DNA from: Bacteroides xylanisolvens XB1A
GTDB lineage: Bacteria; Bacteroidota; Bacteroidia; Bacteroidales; Bacteroidaceae
Length of the DNA stretch: 64,000 nt
Direction: 5' to 3'
Assembly (NCBI RefSeq): GCF_000210075.1
Contig: NC_021017.1
Location: forward strand, 2,565,436 to 2,629,435
Part shown: one piece after another, positions 8,818 to 17,404 of the stretch
Layout of the letters: every line of letters starts with the position of its first letter
Numbering within the stretch: the first letter of the stretch is position 1
The notes under the pieces: generated by a model
Databases searched by the model: none
What the model was told of the DNA's origin: nothing
What the model saw: only the letters and a program-made list of their open reading frames with translations
Translations under genes and position numbers: made by a program

Positions 8818-9399
8818 TTATTGGGCGTTTTTACTCATTTCTTCTTCAAATACCTTTTTGAACTTTTCATATTCAAAGTCAATGCGCAATTTGTCATCAT
8901 TCTTAATACGATTTGCCATAGCATTCATGATTTCCTCTCCTGCCAGTTCAAGAGAGACATATACTTTGTATTTACCATCAGGAGTCTTCATGGTTTTTTC
9001 ACAAATTACACGCGTACCGCTCAATTCCTGTTCCACTACCGTACGGGTCAATGATTGATAACGACTTTTGCTTTCATCATTTTCACCTTGCTGATAAGAG
9101 GAAACATAACTATCGGTTACCGATTTCACTTTTGCATTGATAGCAGTAGCAATTTCAGCCCGGGCCTCCGTCATCGCTTTTTTCTTTGCAATAGACATAT
9201 CCGTAGAAAGTCCCATCGAACTAGCTCTAAAATACTCTTTGTTCGTTTGAAATTCCGGTCCCGAACAAGGAACATTAATTTCTACGTCCTGTTGCACTGC
9301 CGGTTGCTGCACTGTTTGTGTTACAGGTTTTGAACTACCGCAACTTGTCATAACAGCAATGGTTAGCAATGCTGTTCCCAATAAATTAATTCTTTTCAT
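8818..9399 (-). CDS. LPP20 family lipoprotein
   Basis: Lipoprotein of 193 residues: lipobox MTSC with Cys20, a Gln/Val/Pro linker, then one LPP20-type domain. The visible core is FRASSMGLSTDMSIAKKKAM, then EARAEIATAINAKVKSVTDSY, a long amphipathic helix and two strands (GTRVICEKTMK, KYKVYVSLEL). In Vibrio the related lipoprotein FlgP forms part of the outer-membrane ring around the flagellar motor. Bacteroides has no flagella, so here the domain must serve another envelope structure. It lies centrally in the operon between two larger LPP20-like proteins and probably anchors them to the outer membrane (inference). Confidence 0.8.
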   Translation of the reverse strand: MKRINLLGTALLTIAVMTSCGSSKPVTQTVQQPAVQQDVEINVPCSGPEFQTNKEYFRASSMGLSTDMSIAKKKAMTEARAEIATAINAKVKSVTDSYVSSYQQGENDESKSRYQSLTRTVVEQELSGTRVICEKTMKTPDGKYKVYVSLELAGEEIMNAMANRIKNDDKLRIDFEYEKFKKVFEEEMSKNAQ

Positions 9400-9429
9400 T
9401 TCAAGTCTTTTTTAATGTTAATATATGAT

Positions 9430-11307
9430 TCATTTCAAGCCTCTCAACTTCACTATATTATTTTTGAAATCCTTCAATTGCAGCAGTGCCACAGATTGCA
9501 ACTTACTTACCTCAATAACCATCTCCGTAGGCAGATCAGGCACAATGAGCGCAGTGACTCTGCGGTCATTGAACTTAGAACCCAGTTTGACACTGACAAT
9601 CGGAGATTCTTCACCTTTTTCGTTTATAACCGTCAGATTTCCACTATATAAGTCCACTTCGCAATCGTCAGCATTTGTATTCACAATCTTAAGATGTATC
9701 CTCGATTTGTCTCCTAAAGTTGCAAGTTTGTCAAATTCAACAAAGACACCATCCAACCATTCAACCCGAATTGCCTTTTGATTCTCTGGTTTGGCGGACT
9801 TAACCGGAACCAAAGGAGCAGGAATAACTTCCGGCACCACAACAGGGACAGATATAACCGGATCAGCTTCTTTTTCCGGTACGGAAGCACCGACTATCGG
9901 AACAGGAACATCCGGCAACATCTTCTGTCTTTCCGGAATCTTTCCGGTTCTGTCGAATGTTATTTTCTTCAATTCACGTGCAAACTCCCGGTTCAACCGT
10001 TTTATCAATTCACGCGCCGCCATATTCTTGCCTTGAGAAGCGGACTTATTTTCAGGTACTAATGTCCGTTCATCATTAATAGAATAATTCAATAGGATTT
10101 GCCCCGTCCGGTTATTTTCTATTTTAATCCCCAACGTAGAAAAGAATTCGATGAAGTTGTACAGTTCACCCGGAACGGTATTGCCTTTACGACACTTATT
10201 ATCCAATGTAACGATAATGTCGGCTTCAGAAGGAGATGCAACTACGTTAAAGAAATGATTGTTCAGCAAACTCTTCACAGTTCGTTCCACCGCCTCTATA
10301 TCGCTCTGCGCACTTCTAACATAAGCTGAAGTCTGTGTCTGCACCGTGTTGATAGTCAACGTTGCTCCGGGAAGAGAAGAAAGCATTTGCTTGAATAAAG
10401 CTGCATAACTTCCCTTCCGGAACAAGCTGAACACATCATCAATTAATGAAATTCCAATTTCCTGCTGTGCCTGTTTAGAAGTAATATTGCGCACATAAAG
10501 AGCGGCAACTCCCGATTCGTTGGTGGGAGACATGGAAGACAAATCTCCCGCCCCGGAAACAAACTCGGCTTTCAACCGGATATTCCTTAACGGATTTCCA
10601 TTACGGTAAACACCTATAGCAATAGGCTCCCTTATACCTTGAAACGGCGTGACTGAAACGGTTACCGGATTCAGAACAATCGTTATTCCATCAAATACTC
10701 CAGCCAAAGCCGCATATAGTTCAGTCGCCAGATTAATTGTCTTTCCTTCGTAAGAGCAGAACAATTCCTGATTAAGTACCGGGCGTATAGCCTCCATTCC
10801 ATTCGAGAATAATTCAATGGCAGTCATTAAATCTCCCTGTTGTAAGGTAATGTGTCCCTTATACCAGAAATCGAAGCCGTTACGGATTGCCTTCTGACGA
10901 CGTGCTGCCACCAAAGCCGCATAATCATCCTTATTCAGTTCATAATAAACCCAATACTCATTGTCACTTCGCCAGGAATCCACCAGACGAAAGTTCTCTA
11001 TTTCCGCCCGGGCTTCTGTACGAATACTTTCTGCGAAGGTTTGTTTCACATTACCATCGTCCTCCAACGTATTCAACAAAGAATTGGCGGCAATCACCAC
11101 TTGAATTTCAGATACAAGATCAGACAAAGCGTTTTGCTTTGCCTTTTGCTGATAATCTCCTTCCGATATTTCAGCCATTCCTATTCCGATGTAACTTAAA
11201 CCACTAACAGGATGCTGTTTCACCCAGTCAGGACGGTTCGTTTGTTGACCGGAAAGCGGAAAGCAAAACCATGAAATCACAAGAATAAATAAAAGCCAAT
11301 GTTTCAT
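9430..11307 (-). CDS. Large exported LPP20/FlgT-like protein
   Basis: Protein of 625 residues with a cleavable signal peptide (FPLSGQQ). An LPP20-like domain follows: RPDWVKQHP, then YIGIGMAEISEGDYQQKAKQ and the Ala-rich helix through residue 150. A short TPR-like helix pair (WYKGHITLQQGDLMTAIELF) comes next, then a beta-sandwich segment resembling bacterial Ig-like folds (about 210-290). After that is a mixed alpha/beta domain (about 310-450), where the pattern ADIIVTLDNK suggests a CsgG/TolB-N-like fold. A Pro/Val linker and a final beta domain end the protein. It is the largest member of the operon and a plausible scaffold. The domain order recalls FlgT but the length and extra domains do not match it. 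Confidence 0.75.
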   Translation of the reverse strand: MKHWLLFILVISWFCFPLSGQQTNRPDWVKQHPVSGLSYIGIGMAEISEGDYQQKAKQNALSDLVSEIQVVIAANSLLNTLEDDGNVKQTFAESIRTEARAEIENFRLVDSWRSDNEYWVYYELNKDDYAALVAARRQKAIRNGFDFWYKGHITLQQGDLMTAIELFSNGMEAIRPVLNQELFCSYEGKTINLATELYAALAGVFDGITIVLNPVTVSVTPFQGIREPIAIGVYRNGNPLRNIRLKAEFVSGAGDLSSMSPTNESGVAALYVRNITSKQAQQEIGISLIDDVFSLFRKGSYAALFKQMLSSLPGATLTINTVQTQTSAYVRSAQSDIEAVERTVKSLLNNHFFNVVASPSEADIIVTLDNKCRKGNTVPGELYNFIEFFSTLGIKIENNRTGQILLNYSINDERTLVPENKSASQGKNMAARELIKRLNREFARELKKITFDRTGKIPERQKMLPDVPVPIVGASVPEKEADPVISVPVVVPEVIPAPLVPVKSAKPENQKAIRVEWLDGVFVEFDKLATLGDKSRIHLKIVNTNADDCEVDLYSGNLTVINEKGEESPIVSVKLGSKFNDRRVTALIVPDLPTEMVIEVSKLQSVALLQLKDFKNNIVKLRGLK

Positions 11308-11318
11308 ACGTCCTTGAT

Positions 11319-12584
11319 TTATTGAATAGTCAAATAGATGGTACTTCCATCCACTCTATGTTCACTATCTATTCCGGAATCATTCAGATAATTAACCAGA
11401 TTATCCGCAAACGTGATGCAATCCATCGGCAAGCCGTCGCTGTCCTTTGCAGGAATCTGTATCGAATCAAATATCAGACTATCGTCCACAACACCTTGAA
11501 TATGGTAGCGTCCTCCCTGGGCATTTTTTCGTACCCAATTGCGTATATGCGCCGAAAGAGTAGTACTACCGTTTATCCGGCTATTCATCGTATTGATAGC
11601 ATTATCTGCGAGACTAACCCGAAGAACAACCGTATTCCCCTGTTGAACTTTCCGGGCAAACTCTTTCGAGATATCTTTCAGAAAACCATCCAGAACATCT
11701 TGTGCCGCGTATGCGCATAACTTATCCACGTCCGTCGTCCTAAAGCGGTTCGTCCAGCTTTTCCGGCTAGCCAAATCTACTCCGGTAGCCGTTTCACGAG
11801 CAGTCATAATCAATGAGACTCTACTTCCCGAAGCTGCAGATATGTCTTTTTGTAAATCAACAATCACATAGACGTCCGCTCCCGAATTCATCAACAACTG
11901 CTTATCATTGGAATCAGCATTCTTACTTTCCCATTCGGAAGCGCGCAAAGTTCCTGACTGTTTTCCCTCGGCAGCCACCGTCTTCACGCCAAGCTTAACA
12001 AATCCCTCCTTTACCGTACTTACGGCTATACGAAGATCAAAATCATTTTTCAGAATATCGGCGTATGAGCTTCGGTCATTGCTTTTATAGGGGACTACCA
12101 TGATTGTCGGCAAAGCCATTTGTTGCCGAGTTTCCTCCATCGACATTTCTTCCTGGGGTCTCGTCATCAATTTATTCCGTATCAAGTCTTTTTTAAGCGC
12201 ACCTAATAAGATTTGAGCCGTTACTGTACCTTTGTATAGATTGGAAGATTGCTGTACCGGGTCTCCTACCGTTTCATAGTTCTTCACAAAGAGCATATAA
12301 CGTGAACTGAAAAACTGATTCATATAGTAAGAATCTTCTTTCCCGACGAGCGGCTGTCCGTTTTCCACTCCGTCAATGCCGTTGAGGAATATAGCATTAA
12401 AGATCGACTTCAATGCCATATTATATACATCCTTCTTTTTTTCGGCTGTTCCGGAAGCGGTGATAACGGCTATGTTATCATCTGCCTTCACACAAGTTAC
12501 GTCATTGGAATATGACTCCTGTGCCATGAAATGAATAGTGTATACAACTAGCAGGTTCAAAAGCAGTATTCGTAACTTCATCAT
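11319..12584 (-). CDS. Exported protein, DUF6175-like
   Basis: Protein of 421 residues with an N-terminal signal peptide (VVYTIHFMAQ). An N-terminal alpha/beta stretch (AVITASGTAEKKKDVYNMAL) again has the strand-plus-Ala-helix look of LPP20 domains. The middle part reads TIMVVPYKSNDRSSYADILK and later SGADVYVIVDLQKDI, which is the outline of a CsgG/TolB-N-type fold. I believe this corresponds to the DUF6175 family, recalled and not searched. The start codon overlaps the stop of the CsgG-like gene (ATGA), so translation is coupled and the two products may act in fixed ratio. No enzyme motif is visible. Confidence 0.7.
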   Translation of the reverse strand: MMKLRILLLNLLVVYTIHFMAQESYSNDVTCVKADDNIAVITASGTAEKKKDVYNMALKSIFNAIFLNGIDGVENGQPLVGKEDSYYMNQFFSSRYMLFVKNYETVGDPVQQSSNLYKGTVTAQILLGALKKDLIRNKLMTRPQEEMSMEETRQQMALPTIMVVPYKSNDRSSYADILKNDFDLRIAVSTVKEGFVKLGVKTVAAEGKQSGTLRASEWESKNADSNDKQLLMNSGADVYVIVDLQKDISAASGSRVSLIMTARETATGVDLASRKSWTNRFRTTDVDKLCAYAAQDVLDGFLKDISKEFARKVQQGNTVVLRVSLADNAINTMNSRINGSTTLSAHIRNWVRKNAQGGRYHIQGVVDDSLIFDSIQIPAKDSDGLPMDCITFADNLVNYLNDSGIDSEHRVDGSTIYLTIQ

Positions 12585-13450
12585 AGTCCAAGTCCGCCTA
12601 AAAAGGTATTTTTTCGAGAAAGAATAATCAATTTCTTTTCTTCTTTCGATGCTTTCATTATCTCCTCACCGCCTTTGCTCACGGTACATAAAGAACGCGT
12701 TCCGCTCAATACTTCTTTCACATTCAAGCGTCCGACTTCTTTCAATGACAGTTCTCCGGCAATATCCATCTCTATGTAAACGATAAATTTCTGGCCTTTT
12801 TGTACCCCTCTCTTGGTTCCAAGATCGATATATACAGTTTGTGCTTTATCTTTTTTGGTACTCTCAATCTGTACAATCGTTCCTTTCATTTTGAAATACT
12901 CGTCAACAAAATCGTCCATGCTTATTACTACATAATCCAAAGTCTTAATGATAGCTTCATCAGGAGTATCGCCAATATTCCCGGTCAGCCCCTCGTGAGT
13001 GAATGTCTGGGTTCCTTTGAGTGTACCGTTAGAAGGGTCTACTATTTTCAACGTGTAAGAAACACTCCCCTGATAATAGGTCTTCCCTTTACTATCTGTT
13101 TTTTTAACTCCCTGCATACTGGTAATATTTCCCTGAATAAGATATTGGGCGCCTAACGTTGTCATGACCTCGCTTCTGCAAACGGCATCTCCCATAGCAG
13201 AAGCCTCTTGGCGTCTTTTCGCTTCAGTCTTCAATGCTTCATTAGAATCAACATCAATAAGTTCTACACGATCCATCTTCTGGATACCTTCTATTACTTT
13301 ATTACGCAATGCTTCCGCCAAAATATTACTGATAGTACCGGGACGCGAGAAATAATCAATATAGACTCTTTCTTTACCGTTTTCATCGGTTTGTGCATAG
13401 CCTAACATTGGAATTAGGCAAATAGAGAACAATAGTAAAATCTTCTTCAT
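12581..13450 (-). CDS. CsgG/LpoB-like exported protein, first gene of the envelope operon
   Basis: Protein of 289 residues with a signal peptide (MLGYAQ) but no lipobox. Residues 25-190 show the CsgG/LpoB fold outline: VYIDYFSRPGTISNILAEAL, RVELIDVDS, a helix EAKRRQEAS, then LGAQYLIQGNITSMQ and YTLKIVDPSNGTL. The last 90 residues form a small beta domain, GTIVQI then IDLGTKRGVQKGQKFIVYIE, of a kind also seen at the C-terminus of FlgT. It is probably a periplasmic or outer-membrane-associated scaffold, unlike CsgG itself because it lacks the lipid anchor. It is the first gene after a putative promoter and translationally coupled to the next one. Confidence 0.8.
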   Translation of the reverse strand: MKKILLLFSICLIPMLGYAQTDENGKERVYIDYFSRPGTISNILAEALRNKVIEGIQKMDRVELIDVDSNEALKTEAKRRQEASAMGDAVCRSEVMTTLGAQYLIQGNITSMQGVKKTDSKGKTYYQGSVSYTLKIVDPSNGTLKGTQTFTHEGLTGNIGDTPDEAIIKTLDYVVISMDDFVDEYFKMKGTIVQIESTKKDKAQTVYIDLGTKRGVQKGQKFIVYIEMDIAGELSLKEVGRLNVKEVLSGTRSLCTVSKGGEEIMKASKEEKKLIILSRKNTFLGGLGL

Positions 13451-13580
13451 GTCTGTTTATTATTTATTATTAATGCTATGTTTGTTTTTTAGTGCAATAT
13501 TTCGCTCTTTTAATACAATATAGAATGTTCTTTTTTCAATAATGATTTACTGTTATGAATGATTGTGTTTTCTCTGACTG

Positions 13581-13588
13581 CAAAGTTA
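13581..13588 (-). promoter_or_regulatory. -7 element of the CsgG/LPP20 operon
   Basis: The minus strand reads TAACTTTG (consensus TAnnTTTG), placing the transcript start about 125 bases before the CsgG-like start codon. The matching TTTG at -33 is not evident. Confidence 0.45.
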
Positions 13589-13778
13589 AGCACACATTAA
13601 GGTGCATTGTATACACAATATTTACTACAACCATCCGTTAAACGAATAGTTATCTCCAAATATCAATGAGAAAAGGGAAAAGAGTGGTATGTTCAATAAA
13701 ACGAGGTCGTTTTCCCATCTCCAAGCTATTTGCGCCATCGCATTTTCCACAGTTCTCTCGAATAAGTATAAAATAGCA

Positions 13779-13809
13779 TTTGTTATATCCACTAAAATTG
13801 TTACATTTG
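13779..13809 (+). promoter_or_regulatory. Bacteroides-type promoter of the XRE regulator
   Basis: TTTG (13779-13782), a 19-base spacer and TACATTTG (13802-13809) match the Bacteroides sigma-ABfr consensus exactly. The expected start lies about 28 bases before the ATG at 13844. Confidence 0.7.
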
Positions 13810-13843
13810 TCCAATAATAAATTGCTTCCCAATAACAAGATAC

Positions 13844-14239
13844 ATGGAAACAGATTTAAAGAAGATAGTAGGACATCGGCTGCAAATGCTTCGTATGGAA
13901 AAGAATCTTACACAAGAACAAATGGGAGAAAAGTTGAACTTATCAACAAGTGCCTATTGTAAGATTGAATATGGTGAAACTGACCTCACGTTAACCAGGC
14001 TAAATAAAATAGCAGAAGTACTGAATATGTCTGCATTAGAACTATTTAATAAAATAGACGGGAATGTGTATGTCAATAATTCCGGTACTATCGGAACTAA
14101 TATTGGAGTCGCTAAAGACTGTAGTAGCGTGCATATCGAAGCGGCAGATGATCTTCGTGAGCTAATAAAAGCAAACAGTCGGCTCCTTGACATGTTATAT
14201 AAACGTATAGAGCTTTTAGAAAATAAAGTGCTCTTATAG
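13844..14239 (+). CDS. XRE-family transcriptional regulator
   Basis: Protein of 131 residues. Residues 8-65 are a Cro/CI-type helix-turn-helix: GHRLQMLRMEKNLTQEQMGE, LNLSTSAYCKIEYGE and LTRLNKIAEVLNMS. A short beta linker (NVYVNNSGTIGTNIG) leads to a C-terminal helix with heptad spacing (ADDLRELIKANSRLLDMLYKRIELLENKV), probably for dimerisation. Such small regulators are common in Bacteroides, and this one could control either the divergent envelope operon or the downstream nuclease cassette. It has its own good promoter and lies alone on its strand. The target is unknown. Confidence 0.85.
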   Translation: METDLKKIVGHRLQMLRMEKNLTQEQMGEKLNLSTSAYCKIEYGETDLTLTRLNKIAEVLNMSALELFNKIDGNVYVNNSGTIGTNIGVAKDCSSVHIEAADDLRELIKANSRLLDMLYKRIELLENKVLL

Positions 14240-14494
14240 TGATTATACGCCTAGAGAAATCCCTAAGACGATGTATCGCCTATCCTTCCGTCTTCCAGAA
14301 TCAGGAGAGGAAAGGCATATCATTTTAGGAATGATACCAGAACAGGAATAGATATAGTTAACTATCAATAAAATACAAATAGAATATATGTCAATGCCAA
14401 TACGATCAAAATATAATCCGACTTCATCTTTCCAGTTAACCTTAGCATATACACTTTTTGTTGTTTATAACCATCAGGAGAACTATAATTTGGC

Positions 14495-15064
14495 CTATTT
14501 ATAGATAATCAGTTTAGGTTTATGGCAAGAGTTGTAGTGGTCATCAAGTATTGCCCCATTTGAGAAAATGATGTGCTCATCCTTGAATGTACCATATCCT
14601 TCGTGAGCGTGACCGAACAAATGATAATGTGGCTTTACCTCATAAACCTTGTTTCGAAGTAATGCATTTCCCCAGTGAATTCCTGCTGATTCATCAAGTA
14701 TCATGATAGGAGGTTCATGAGTAATGAGCACATCAACATCATTTGGTATCAAAGTCTCAGGATGGTTATATGCCAAACCAAAGAACTTAATACCATCAAT
14801 CTCACATTCACAATCTTGAAGGAAGTATACATTGTTAGGCAAATCTTCAATGCCTTCAGCCTCCCAAAGGCAAAGGTCATGATTACCAGTTATGAAGATT
14901 TTGTGAGAATAGGGTAATTCGATGAACCAGTTGAGAAAGTTAAGCACTTCTTCCTCTGTACCATTGTCCGTAAAATCGCCACAGTGTACAATGACATCAG
15001 CAGCTGGAAGATCGGTCAACTGCCGATGCTGATTATGTGTATCAGAAATTTGAAGTATTTTCAT
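14495..15064 (-). CDS. Calcineurin-like metallophosphoesterase, last gene of the nuclease cassette
   Basis: Protein of 189 residues with every metal-binding motif of the family: Asp8 and His10 (ISDTH), Asp30 (HCGDF), Asn61-His62 (GNHD), His116 (THEPP), and His152/His154 (GHAHEG). The substrate could be a phosphodiester in nucleic acid, a cyclic nucleotide or a phosphoester. Compact members of this type are often nucleases or nucleotidases. It overlaps the beta-CASP nuclease gene as ATGA, so the two products are co-translated. With a PD-(D/E)XK protein upstream, this suggests action on nucleic acids or signal nucleotides. No signal peptide: cytoplasmic. Confidence 0.9.
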   Translation of the reverse strand: MKILQISDTHNQHRQLTDLPAADVIVHCGDFTDNGTEEEVLNFLNWFIELPYSHKIFITGNHDLCLWEAEGIEDLPNNVYFLQDCECEIDGIKFFGLAYNHPETLIPNDVDVLITHEPPIMILDESAGIHWGNALLRNKVYEVKPHYHLFGHAHEGYGTFKDEHIIFSNGAILDDHYNSCHKPKLIIYK

Positions 15065-16323
15065 TTTATAGAAATATGAATGTCATGTATGTCAACATCA
15101 CCTTCGTCGAATATAAAGTATGAAGAAATTCCACTAATGCTATCATATCGTGAGTTCTCATCTTTATGTATAGGTATGACTCCAATACGAGGATGAACAG
15201 TTTGACAGACTTCTTTTAATGTTTCAACATCAGCGTGTCCACTTGTGTGAACACCATCCATTGTTCCATCTAATATTCTATCGCCAAACAGATTACGGAT
15301 ATTTATAACATCGCTATTTGTGTAGTCTTTACCCTCTTTTGTATAGCCACCCCACATAGAATATATCAACCACGGTTTTTCATCATTATATATATCGAGC
15401 ATTCCCTTAAGCAAATAGCCACTGCTCATTCGAATTGGCATTAAAAACCCTTCCTTCTGTAGCTTGTTTCTAACATTGACAGTTCTATAATTGATTAGCT
15501 TGAAAGCATTAAACTGGAATAAATCAGATTTGCATCCTGCATATTTCGTGAATACATTAAGAACCCTATTTTGATACTCATCAACTAAGAATATACGTCC
15601 AGTCTTTTTACACGCCGCATGGAATGTTGCAAGCCGGTCAAGGTCAGTTGACGAACACAAGGCAAAGACATACTTGTGTTCACGCAATGCCTTTATAATA
15701 TTCTTCTGTATTTCGCTCTCTGAAATCACACATTCTTGACTTCTTCCTAACATTGTTCCTTCTGTTATAAGTATGTCAACTTCTCCCACATTCTTCTTCA
15801 AAGTAGGAAAAAGACCTTTGCCAATATAGCCATGTCTGCGAAAATCTCCTGTGTGCAATATCTTCTTTCCCTCACATTCTATTAAGAACATATATGCATC
15901 AAAAGCAGAATGACTAACAAAATACGGAGTAACGAAAATCTTCCCTTTCTTACTGACATCAATACGTTTTGCCGCACAATAGGTTTCCATACGCTCTATT
16001 GCTTCAATCTGTTTGGAGTAATCTCCGTGAACCCTCAAAGCGTCATATTTGCAGAGCATAACTTCTTTTGCTCCTACTCCTATATATTGAAGGACATTTG
16101 TTGGTATCAGATGGTGCAAACCAACATGATCACTATGATAATGTGTATAGAATACGGCATCAGCATTTCCTATGATTGATTTTACTTGTTCTTCTGTCAG
16201 TTCTTCTTTTTTGCAACCAGGAAGATTGCTACCGAAGTCTATAAGAATTTTACAATTCTCAGTCGATATTTCTGTAATACAACCACCTATCTGGTCAGCC
16301 CCACGATGAATAATAAGATTCAT
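15061..16323 (-). CDS. Beta-CASP metallo-beta-lactamase fold nuclease (RNase J/CPSF-like)
   Basis: Cytoplasmic protein of 420 residues. The metallo-beta-lactamase motifs are complete: H-x-H-x-D-H at 61-66 (THYHSDHVG), His138 (VSHSAFDA), Asp160 (HTGDF) and His386 near the C-terminus (IPIHKDE). The insert has beta-CASP signs: Glu188 in ILITEGTMLG (motif A) and SGHA at 361-364. Such proteins are RNA or DNA nucleases, with RNase J the closest well-known relative. Housekeeping RNase J is larger (about 550 residues with an extra C-terminal domain), so this is a shorter, accessory type. It is coupled by ATGA overlaps to both neighbours, and all three genes form one unit. Confidence 0.85.
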   Translation of the reverse strand: MNLIIHRGADQIGGCITEISTENCKILIDFGSNLPGCKKEELTEEQVKSIIGNADAVFYTHYHSDHVGLHHLIPTNVLQYIGVGAKEVMLCKYDALRVHGDYSKQIEAIERMETYCAAKRIDVSKKGKIFVTPYFVSHSAFDAYMFLIECEGKKILHTGDFRRHGYIGKGLFPTLKKNVGEVDILITEGTMLGRSQECVISESEIQKNIIKALREHKYVFALCSSTDLDRLATFHAACKKTGRIFLVDEYQNRVLNVFTKYAGCKSDLFQFNAFKLINYRTVNVRNKLQKEGFLMPIRMSSGYLLKGMLDIYNDEKPWLIYSMWGGYTKEGKDYTNSDVINIRNLFGDRILDGTMDGVHTSGHADVETLKEVCQTVHPRIGVIPIHKDENSRYDSISGISSYFIFDEGDVDIHDIHISIK

Positions 16324-17345
16324 TCTGTTTCTAATTTTTCTGATGTAACGAGAGTACCCTCCTCGCGTATGTATGTGTATGCTTTCATTTCCGGCAAAAA
16401 TAAATCACGAATAAATCTATATCTTTCGCAGATTGTTTTAGACAAATTACTGTCTTCTCCCACAATTACACACGGTATTATTCTTCCGGAAAGCTTTAAT
16501 GGTATTTTATTTTTGTAACTGGAACCGATAAGTCCATAATCTATTTTTTGCTCGATCATTGCTTTTATTCGTTGGTACAACTTATCATCTTCTCTAGCTA
16601 ATTTTTGAAACTGTAGATAGTAATATGAAGTTTGAATGGGCGACAATGCAGTCTTAGTAGGATCATTTTGTTTAAGTTCCATTATCAATATATCTCCATT
16701 AGTATTTAGACCAAGGAAGTCAAATTCACCATACTCAGGTTTTATTTCTTCAGGGAGTGTTCCATTGTACGTCTTTCTTAATTGTTCAATTTTCAATGTT
16801 TGTTGGTCTACGATTTCCTTATTCCATTCATCTTTTATGTCTTTTGTTTTAAAACCGATAACTAGTTCCTTGTCAAAAAGAATAAAATCATCAGAATCTT
16901 TAACTTCGAACGTATAACGACGTCCTATTAATGTCTGATAATATCCTTCATTGCGAACTTCTTTTGTATCTTCATAGTATCTTTTGAACTTTTCCGTGGA
17001 AGCGATTTTCGCTAAATATGTGTCAAACTGATCCGGTGTTGGATTTCTAAAAAAATCTGGTTGCATTAATTCTTTGTAAGCCTCGGCTACATCACATATT
17101 TCATTAACTTTACCCGAATGACTACGAAAGGTTAGTATACGTCCAGTACCTCTATATATAGAAAACCAAGAACGATTAGTTTTAGGATCATTTCCAGTCT
17201 GGAAATCTAAACAATTATGTGATTTAACATAACTGATGATCCAAGGAAACCGCTCGTTTATTTGGGTTAGCAACTTTTCATCCATTTTCCTATCGTAATA
17301 GGTTGTTTTTATTGTGTAATTATTAACCATTTTCAATTTCTTCAT
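16320..17345 (-). CDS. PD-(D/E)XK-type nuclease-like protein
   Basis: Protein of 341 residues. The C-terminal part shows the restriction-endonuclease-like core: Glu207 and Asp209 in YGEFDFLGL, a turn NTNGD, then ILIMELKQN with Glu223 and Lys225. This fits D-x(13)-E-x-K. The first 150 residues are not recognised and may bind the substrate. The gene begins 59 bp after the WYL regulator on the same strand and ends in an ATGA overlap with the beta-CASP gene. The layout suggests a nucleic-acid-targeting cassette. Activity and substrate are inferred; no restriction-modification methylase is present. The start could instead be the ATG five codons later. Confidence 0.75.
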   Translation of the reverse strand: MKKLKMVNNYTIKTTYYDRKMDEKLLTQINERFPWIISYVKSHNCLDFQTGNDPKTNRSWFSIYRGTGRILTFRSHSGKVNEICDVAEAYKELMQPDFFRNPTPDQFDTYLAKIASTEKFKRYYEDTKEVRNEGYYQTLIGRRYTFEVKDSDDFILFDKELVIGFKTKDIKDEWNKEIVDQQTLKIEQLRKTYNGTLPEEIKPEYGEFDFLGLNTNGDILIMELKQNDPTKTALSPIQTSYYYLQFQKLAREDDKLYQRIKAMIEQKIDYGLIGSSYKNKIPLKLSGRIIPCVIVGEDSNLSKTICERYRFIRDLFLPEMKAYTYIREEGTLVTSEKLETE

Positions 17346-17404
17346 TTAGAGTTTATAACTATGTATTATTGATCTCTGCTAAGACTCTGCACGCCATTAT
17401 TTTC

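Larger units (their letters stand above)
13451..13843. other. Divergent intergenic region
   Basis: About 390 bp between the CsgG-like operon and the XRE regulator. It holds a promoter for each side and an AT-rich stretch. A small imperfect palindrome of GTGCATTGTATACACAAT type lies near 13602-13619, just upstream of the minus-strand -7 element. I see no convincing gene: the one minus-strand frame inside it (13650-13838) has no family features. Confidence 0.6.

Noticed and set aside
13650..13838. Small minus-strand frame in the divergent region before the XRE gene
   Set aside because: It covers the XRE promoter and has no recognisable features.
14240..14494. Gap between the XRE gene and the phosphoesterase gene as a possible RNA gene or terminator
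   Set aside because: Only weak, interrupted stems are visible and there is no T run, so I see nothing to call.
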